The translations under genes were made by a program, and so were the position numbers. Under the pieces are notes generated by a model, which ran no database searches, had not been told where the DNA came from, and saw nothing but the letters and a program-made list of their open reading frames with translations. Of a stretch of DNA of 64,000 bases, positions 59,001 through 64,000 are shown piece after piece. This stretch comes from Vicugna pacos (taxonomy: Eukaryota > Chordata > Mammalia > Artiodactyla > Camelidae), in NCBI RefSeq assembly GCF_048564905.1, contig NC_133005.1:24421501-24485500 (forward strand). The letters are read 5' to 3'. Every line of letters starts with the position of its first letter. Position 1 is the first letter of the stretch.

Positions 59001-62000
59001 TTGCTGTTGTTCAGCCAGATAGATTCCTTTGGAGTGGGGAAGGTGAGTTATCACCTTTTCTTACAAAACAATCAGTTCAGAGTACCCACAAGGGCCAGAT
59101 ACCTTGCTAAGTATTAAAGTAAAAACAGGCTTAAATTGTGGCCCTACTGTGACGTTATCTGTAATCTTTTCTGGGAGACAACTCATAATCATCATCACAA
59201 TGATAACAGCAGCAGTGTAGCTACCACCTTATTATTGAAGCAAGCACTTTACATTTATTATCTTTCTCCATTCTTGTAACAGTGTATGAGCTACTAGTAT
59301 TAGCTCCATCTTATTCCTGAAGAAACTGATTTCACTGGTTAACTGCTTGGCTTGAGGTCTCAGAGCTGTGAAACAGCCACAGTGACAAGTAAGCACACAA
59401 GGGCCACTGAGTAACCAAATGCAAGGTGGGGGCCCTACCTGGATCCTGATGAGAACAACGCTTTAAAACAAAATGTGTAAGACAATGGGGCAGTTTAAAC
59501 ACTGACTGCACACTTTAATTTTAGATATGATAATTGCATAGCAGTTTGATAAACAGGGAAAAGTCCTTTATCTTTTAGAGATACATAACTAGGAACTGGG
59601 GAATAAAATGATATGATGTCTGAGATTTGTTCTGAAATAATCCAGTTTGTAGAGCAGTAAGGAGAAGTAGATGGGGCACAGATGAAGCAAGTTGGCCATG
59701 GGTTGATAAACGTCCAAGTCAGATGCTTTTAAGAATTACATACTAAATAAAGAAAGAAAAACATTAAAGAACAATAAAAACACACACAAAAATCCACAGG
59801 TTTTGAGCTAATCAAGGGAGGTTCTAGCCCCAGTTTTTCCACTGTAAGATCTTAAGCTAGTCACTTCCCCTCTCTAGGGCTGTGTTTCTTTATCTCCAAG
59901 ACAAAGATCAGACTAGATCAGCATTTTACAAAGCTTTTACTTGACCCTCCTCCATTCCCCCCTCCACCTCTAAAAAAGGAAGCGTTCCATAGTTAACTGT
60001 TTCACAGATACTGGTTAAGCAGGTTGCTTTTTACTGAAGGACTTTTCAGAGCCTGAGATATGTGAATGTGTCTGTGAATCTCCAAGATTCCAAGGCTGGG
60101 GGTGGAGGGATGGTATTTTACGACCTTGTCTGGCCACAGAAGTCTTTTCTGGATGAAAACACTAATTTTGAGGAAGATTGATCTGGAGGGTTCTCCAGGT
60201 GCAGTCAGCTCTAACAGGCTGCACTTCTACAATGAGGTCTTACCACACAGGGAAGACCAGGATGAGGGAAGGGAAAGAGAACGAAGGCCTTGCATTTCAG
60301 ACTAGACTGGAGAAGGCCTTGAAAGCCAAGTTAACGACAAAAGAATTCATTCTGCAAAGTAAATAGTTGAGAGGAGCTGCAGGATCCAAGGATCCAAGTT
60401 GTACCTGCACTCCAGGGCTACCTGGAATCCGAGATGGAAGAAGAGAGGTGGAGATGTCACTGCCATAACGAGGCATGAAGGGCTGGGAACTTGTTCTGGG
60501 ATGGCAGCCTTTGGGATCAAAAAGAAAATGGCACATCAGGCCAAAAGATGAGGAAGAAGCCAGGAGACTTATAAGCTACCATTTCAGATGCTTAGGAGAT
60601 GCTCTAGAAGAAATGGAGAATTCAAGCAGAAAAACTATGCAGGAAGAGAAAAGTCAGATTGTATAAGAACAAAAAGAAGAGTAAAATAAACAGAAATTGT
60701 TGAGTGCTACTGAGAAGTACAGCAAACCTGAGGTGGATTCTAGAACTTGAAAAGCTTTGGGGCGTTAAATAGTCAAGAGGTGAAGTGAATTCAGATCCTC
60801 TCCATTAGACGAAGGAAGGTTTTATCTGATGATTTGATATCGAGGCATAGGACTCAAACTAACTGAACTATCAATAAATAATGCTAAAGTTTAGCAAGCA
60901 CTGTATTAAGTGCTTTATGTGTATTAACTAATTTATTCCTAGCACCAACACCATAAACTGCTCTTATTACTCTGGTTTTCAGATCAGAAGCTAAGACCCC
61001 AAAAGGCTGATCTGTCCAAGGTCCAACAGCTCTGTCAGGTGATAGGACCGACACGCAAATCCAAACAAGCCTGCAAAGCCCACCTCTGAATGGTACGCTT
61101 TTAGTTCCTCAGTGCTGTCTGCATCTATAGAAAACGACCTGCTATCAACACTGATAATCAATCCTGCTTGAAGATTATACACCCAACATCCGCTGGGAGG
61201 ATTACAGGATCTCCCAAATTCAGCTCAACTCACCCAGCATGGTCTAAAAGCTCCCACACTCTGTCATCACTTTACTGATAACTGTGGTTTAGGAAAGTAG
61301 TACGGACTGCCCCTGACTTCAAGGAACTAGCTCTCTGTTAGGGTCATGGGACAGACACATACCAAACAGCACCGACAACAGAACACAAAATGATTATGGT
61401 CCACGATGGCTGCAGATAAAAGAAATCTCGGTTGCTAAGAGGAAGGGAGGTCACTGTGGACTGAAATGGTTTGGGATGACTTTCTGAAAGCAGCGGCACA
61501 GGGGCTGGAGCTTAAGAATTGGGAGGGACTAAGGCTCTGGCAGGATGGAGGAAGGCGGCAAGCAGAGAGGAGACGGAAGGACAGGAAAGAAGGGAAGACA
61601 CCAGACAGAGGTCTCCTGAAAATCAGCGCCCACAACAGCTAACAGGTAGGCACCCACTGACAGACTCATTCCTACAGCTGTAGGCTAGACAGTGAGATTG
61701 ACAAAGGGCATAAAAACTTCTGGTTCTGCATTCTGGGCGCCCATCCTACCGAAACGCTCACAAACGTGCAGTACGTGGATGTCGTAAGGATGTTCACCGC
61801 GGTATTGTTTCTAAGAGTGAAGAGTCAGAATAACTGAAATGTCCAGCAATAGGAAATGGATTAACTAAAAGAAGATACATTCAGTCCATGGTACACTGCA
61901 GATAGCAGAAGAACAAAAATGCAAGCTGCAGTCCAAGTCTATGGTTTACTGCTATTTATGAAAAACAAAACTACGTGAATGCATATATGTGTGTCTGTCA

Positions 62001-63975
62001 GTGTATGTAAAAATATAAAAGGGTATACACCAAAATTGTACTGTGATTATTTCTAAAGACAAGAGTAGGATGATCAAAAGGGGATTTTCCCTGCACTGTT
62101 CTGCACTGTTTTAATGAAAATTTATTCCTGTGTTAAAAAGACTGCAAGTTCCCATCCAGCCTTGTGGAACCTGTCATGAGGGCAAGAATGCAAGAATCAC
62201 ACAGAGGATCATAAAATTTCAGTTGGAAACCTTGGGGATGTTCTGATTGAAGCGTCCTGAACCTTAGGAGCACAAGACAGGGCAAGGGAAAGGATGTGCA
62301 CTAAGATACACGGGAAGGTGCCCGACAGGAACAAACAAATTAAGCTCCCAACTTTTAGTGCACCACTGGGCTGAGAGCTTGGGAAGATCAGCTTATTACT
62401 GACTTTTAAAATGTGCAAAGTAGGGATGCTGTTTTACCTCTTCTCAGCCTGGTCAACATTTATTCATTCTTTAAGACTGGGCTCAAATGTCGCCTCTCTC
62501 TTTAAATACAATTACCTCTTCATTAAATTGCCAAATTAATTTTAACAACTTTTTAGATAATACACAGCTAAAAATAAACAAAACAACTTGCAGCCCAGTC
62601 AGATATAATCAAAGTTAGTTAACTTTTTTTTTAAACACAAAAATAGGACTGTGGTAGACAGTATTAAGCAGAATATTCTGAAAAGTTTTCCGTATCATTA
62701 CATTTTCCTCCACAGCTTCTTTTTAAATTTCTACATAATTTGAAAAATAAGAGCAACCTTTTACTAAGGTACTGTGCTAAGCATTTAATTTACCTTATCT
62801 TAATTAATTTTCAAAACAACCCCAGGGATGCACCGAAAACAAGCTTAGAGGGTGGAAAAGCAGCTAGTGGAGGGTTGTTGCTAGAGGCTGAAAGAGATAT
62901 GGTACCTAGCCAAAGTCACACTACTTATGAGGGGTCAGACTGGGATTCACACCCAGGTCCTCCAAACTAAAGTTCTTGACCACCAGGATAGTCCCCTGTG
63001 AAAATGGGCCACGGCTCATTACACCAAACTACAGCTGCTGGGTGATTTGACTTTTCCTAATTTTTCTCTACTATAAACAGGGCTACAATGAATAGTCCTA
63101 CAGCTCAACCTTTGTGATCACCACCCTCCTGGCCAGAAACTTTCATTAACTGCTCTAAGGCAAACGCTGCTTCTCAAACCATCTGCGTCAAAAGACCTAT
63201 CTTTCTAAATTTTCAATCCATCATGGACTGATATTTTTGTAAAACACAATGAAAATTAATTCCTAGAAATATGAAATGAAAAAAACAAATAGTTAAAATG
63301 GTCAATTTAATTTTTAAAATTTATTTTTAATATTAACCATGATTTTAAAAAATCTATTTATTTTTATTCTTTTGGGGGGGTAATTAGGTTTATTCATTTA
63401 TGCTTAGAGGTGGTACTTAGAGAATTGAACCCAGGACCTCGTACATGCTAAGCATCTGCTCTACCACTTGAGTTATAACCTCCCCAAGGTCAATTTTATA
63501 TTATGTCTATTTTACTACATTAAAAAGAATACAAGTTCCATTTTTAAAAGTTAATAGATTCAAGAGACTTTGTCAAATTGCTATAGAAGTTTCTAAATGC
63601 TTACTCTCAACTTCTGTACCTATCATGTAGAGGACCGGATAAGTCTGGGGTTGGAAGCCAGGAAGCAGACTGCACTTTGAGCTGCACCTCGGTCATATTC
63701 TACCACGGCTGTCTGTTTACCTGGCTTCCCTCCCTAGACTGTGAGACCCGCCCATGTCGGGCTCACTACTGAATGCTCTGGATCAGTGCCCAGAGCACGC
63801 TTGCCAACTCTGTGGATTGACGGGATGTTCAAGTAATGTCTCTGGCCTCAGCTGCTGGGAGAGGCTACTCACCATTTGGAACCAGAAGAAGGCTCTTGAC
63901 GATGCTTCTGAGGGGGCCGAGACTGATCTGATTGGTGGCGGCAAATTCAGAGAGCTGAGCCAGAAACTTTTCCAC
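53080..63975 (-). CDS. COMMD7: COMMD7, last seven coding exons and 3' UTR (partial gene)
   Basis: COMMD7 is a cytosolic COMM-domain protein. It works in the COMMD/CCDC22/CCDC93 (CCC) complex, which aids endosomal recycling, and it is linked to damping of NF-kB signalling. Seven minus-strand exons join without phase error into 154 codons: VEKFLAQLSEF..., ALKKSLTAEQVRADFITLG, LSEEKATYFSEK, WKQNAPTLARWAIGQTLMI, VTSGSSELEKVGSIFLQ, LKLVVKKGNKTENVYI and LTLPQFYSFLHEMERV. All visible splice sites are GT..AG. The human protein is about 200 residues, so about 46 N-terminal residues, the promoter and the first exons lie right of the window. The COMM domain falls in the last four exons. The final residues are MECFS, where I recall MECFC in human. 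The frame is intact and looks functional. Confidence 0.98.
53099..53104 (-). terminator. COMMD7: COMMD7 poly(A) signal
   Basis: AATAAA on the minus strand, about 670 nt past the stop codon. A GT-rich stretch (TGTCTCTGTGTGTGG) follows on the minus strand near 53045-53065, as expected beyond a cleavage site. Cleavage is predicted at about 53075-53090. Confidence 0.7.
53105..53773 (-). other. COMMD7: COMMD7 3' untranslated region (inferred)
   Basis: The interval between the stop and the AATAAA is free of transposons and contains the 19-bp tandem repeat next to the stop. Small open frames on both strands here lack support. Confidence 0.65.
53711..53748. repeat. Two-unit 19-bp tandem repeat in COMMD7 3' UTR
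   Basis: GAGAAGGGGGTGGCAAGGG is present twice without mismatch, 26 bp past the COMMD7 stop. It is part of a G-rich tract on the plus strand (C-rich in the mRNA) running about 53694-53755. Confidence 0.95.
53774..53850 (-). CDS. COMMD7: COMMD7 terminal coding exon
   Basis: The acceptor CTCTCCCCAG precedes AATTAACC. The exon encodes the end of E176 then LTLPQFYSFLHEMERV and RTSMECFS, stop TGA at 53774-53776. It forms the last strand and helix of the COMM domain, with its nuclear-export-like leucine pattern. Length 77 nt, incoming phase 1. Confidence 0.98.
54369..54417 (-). CDS. COMMD7: COMMD7 exon (LKLVVKKGNKTENVYI)
   Basis: 49 nt, acceptor GATCAG, donor GTGAGT. This is the COMM-domain beta region. 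The residue after KKGN is Lys, where I recall Gln in human. Confidence 0.98.
54828..54877 (-). CDS. COMMD7: COMMD7 exon (VTSGSSELEKVGSIFLQ)
   Basis: 50 nt, acceptor GTCATAG, donor GTAAGT. Same residues as the human protein as I remember it. A run of seven T lies in the coding strand (GTATTTTTTTACAA). Confidence 0.98.
55190..55280 (-). CDS. COMMD7: COMMD7 exon (WKQNAPTLARWAIGQ...)
   Basis: 91 nt, acceptor TTCCAG, donor GTAACT. It carries the start of the COMM domain, with the conserved Trp of MEWKFG that marks the family. One residue differs from my memory of human (QLIDMEW for QLVDMEW). Confidence 0.98.
55738..55775 (-). CDS. COMMD7: COMMD7 exon (LSEEKATYFSEK)
   Basis: 38 nt, acceptor TTGTAG, donor GTATCA. 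The intron between it and the next upstream exon is only 82 bp (55776-55857), close to the lower limit for mammalian introns. Confidence 0.97.
55858..55914 (-). CDS. COMMD7: COMMD7 exon (ALKKSLTAEQVRADFITL)
   Basis: 57 nt, acceptor TCCCAG, donor GTAGGT, phase 1 on both sides. It belongs to the N-terminal helical part. Two residues differ from my memory of human (AEQVR for AKQVQ). Confidence 0.97.
56240..56400. repeat. hAT-like DNA transposon relic
   Basis: 'tgtttcaagtgctcaacagc' followed by 'cagcacagcttacagatcgt' and 'ttgggcagcgctg' is the right-hand part of the same family as 29908-32239. Ancient and inside the COMMD7 intron. Confidence 0.55.
57320..57530 (+). repeat. L2 LINE relic
   Basis: L2 order: 'ctctgctctgctcaaaaccc', 'cagtaagatccaaaactctc', 'gcccagcagggtctggcctc', 'cagttccctctggaa'. 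It lies in antisense to COMMD7. Confidence 0.85.
57565..57694 (+). mobile_element. Camelid tRNA-derived SINE
   Basis: Head 'gagggtatagctcaagtggt' (with one extra A in the A box), B-box region GGTCCTGGGTTCAATCCCC, then an A-rich tail. The direct repeats AAAAAGAACAAG (57553-57564) and AAAAAGAGTAAG (57695-57706) are imperfect. Located in the COMMD7 intron, antisense to the gene. Confidence 0.95.
59215..59400 (-). repeat. MIR SINE relic
   Basis: Antisense MIR: 'aagcaagcactttacattta', 'catcttattcctgaagaaac', 'gcttggcttgaggtctcaga'. Intronic. Confidence 0.7.
59815..59930 (+). repeat. MIR SINE relic
   Basis: Sense MIR: 'cttaagctagtcacttcccc' followed by 'gtttctttatctccaagaca'. Intronic. Confidence 0.7.
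60870..61085 (-). repeat. MIR SINE relic
   Basis: Antisense MIR: 'gcactgtattaagtgcttta', 'aactaatttattcctagcac', 'gtccaaggtccaacagctct'. Intronic. Confidence 0.8.
61700..62120 (+). mobile_element. Old L1 fragment
   Basis: L1M-like sense sequence: 'aactgaaatgtccagcaata', 'gattaactaaaagaagatac', 'tatacaccaaaattgtactg'. No coding capacity. Intronic and antisense to COMMD7. Confidence 0.65.
62750..62970 (-). repeat. MIR SINE relic
   Basis: Antisense MIR: 'aaggtactgtgctaagcatt', 'gtcacactacttatgagggg', 'gattcacacccaggtcctcc'. Intronic. Confidence 0.75.
63309..63487 (-). mobile_element. Camelid tRNA-derived SINE, antisense
   Basis: A-rich tail on the left, then 'taattaggtttattcattta', B-box complement 'gaattgaacccaggacctcg' and A-box complement 'ctaccacttgagttataacc'. 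A 9-bp direct repeat GGTCAATTT flanks it (63300-63308 and 63488-63496). In the intron it has the same orientation as COMMD7, about 390 bp from the exon at 63873. Confidence 0.94.
63873..63975 (-). CDS. COMMD7: COMMD7 exon (VEKFLAQLSEFAATNQISLG...)
   Basis: 103 nt, acceptor CTCTGCAG, donor GTGAGT, ending VPN plus the first base of Gly. It encodes residues 47-80 of the human numbering as I recall it, helical N-terminal part. The next upstream exon is outside the window. Confidence 0.98.
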
Positions 63976-64000
63976 CTGCAGAGAGGGAACGGCACAAACC

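Larger units (their letters stand above)
55915..63872 (-). other. COMMD7: COMMD7 large intron
   Basis: An intron of 7,958 bp. It holds an hAT-like relic (56240-56400), L2 (57320-57530), two camelid SINEs, several MIRs and an old L1 (61700-62120). The stretch at 57700-59200 holds no named repeat that I can place firmly. Frames near 60100-60670 are short, overlapping and without family resemblance. Confidence 0.9.

Noticed and set aside
60102-60670. Short plus-strand frames in the COMMD7 intron
   Set aside because: Antisense, Lys/Glu-rich because the DNA is purine-rich, and not matching any family I know.

Overview
The window looks like nuclear DNA from a camelid (camel, llama or alpaca type). 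Introns follow GT..AG rules, ancient mammalian MIR, L2 and MER5 repeats are everywhere, and there are seven copies of the tRNA-derived SINE typical of camelids, with a head reading like GGGTATAGCTCAGTGGTAGAG and a B box inside GGTCCTGGGTTCAATCCCC. L1 tails of cetartiodactyl type agree. Naming the species would need a database search.

Only one protein-coding gene can be supported. COMMD7 lies on the minus strand at the right end. Seven consecutive coding exons, from 63975 down to 53774, give 154 codons with perfect reading-phase continuity. They match the C-terminal three quarters of COMMD7, including the whole COMM domain. The first exons and the promoter lie beyond the right edge. A minus-strand AATAAA at 53099-53104 is the likely poly(A) signal.

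The left 53 kb is intergenic. In human 20q11.21 the interval downstream of COMMD7 contains C20orf203 (FLJ33706), described as a human de novo protein-coding gene. The minus strand at 19046-19565 here matches my memory of that protein in two different frames, about 35 kb from the COMMD7 3' end, as synteny predicts. It therefore looks like the non-coding counterpart of the human gene. Its best-conserved end is overlain by two identical 10-bp homeodomain-type motifs 46 bp apart, which suggests DNA-level constraint.

Layout: 0-1.2 kb, L2 plus a young L1 tail; 1.2-12.7 kb, GC-rich unique sequence with MIR/L2 relics and a GC-rich regulatory candidate near 2.3 kb; 12.7-13.6 kb, old L1; 13.6-21.7 kb, unique sequence with the C20orf203 counterpart; 21.7-24.8 kb, L1-rich with a SINE; 24.8-29.9 kb, mostly unique; 29.9-32.2 kb, an old DNA transposon interrupted by a UFM1 processed pseudogene and by a young L1; 33-35.4 kb, L1; 35.4-47.3 kb, about 12 kb with no young insertion and with AP-1/MAF-type motifs; 47.5-53 kb, L1 and SINE; 53.1-64 kb, COMMD7. 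I found no CRISPR array, no functional RNA gene and no new multi-gene system.
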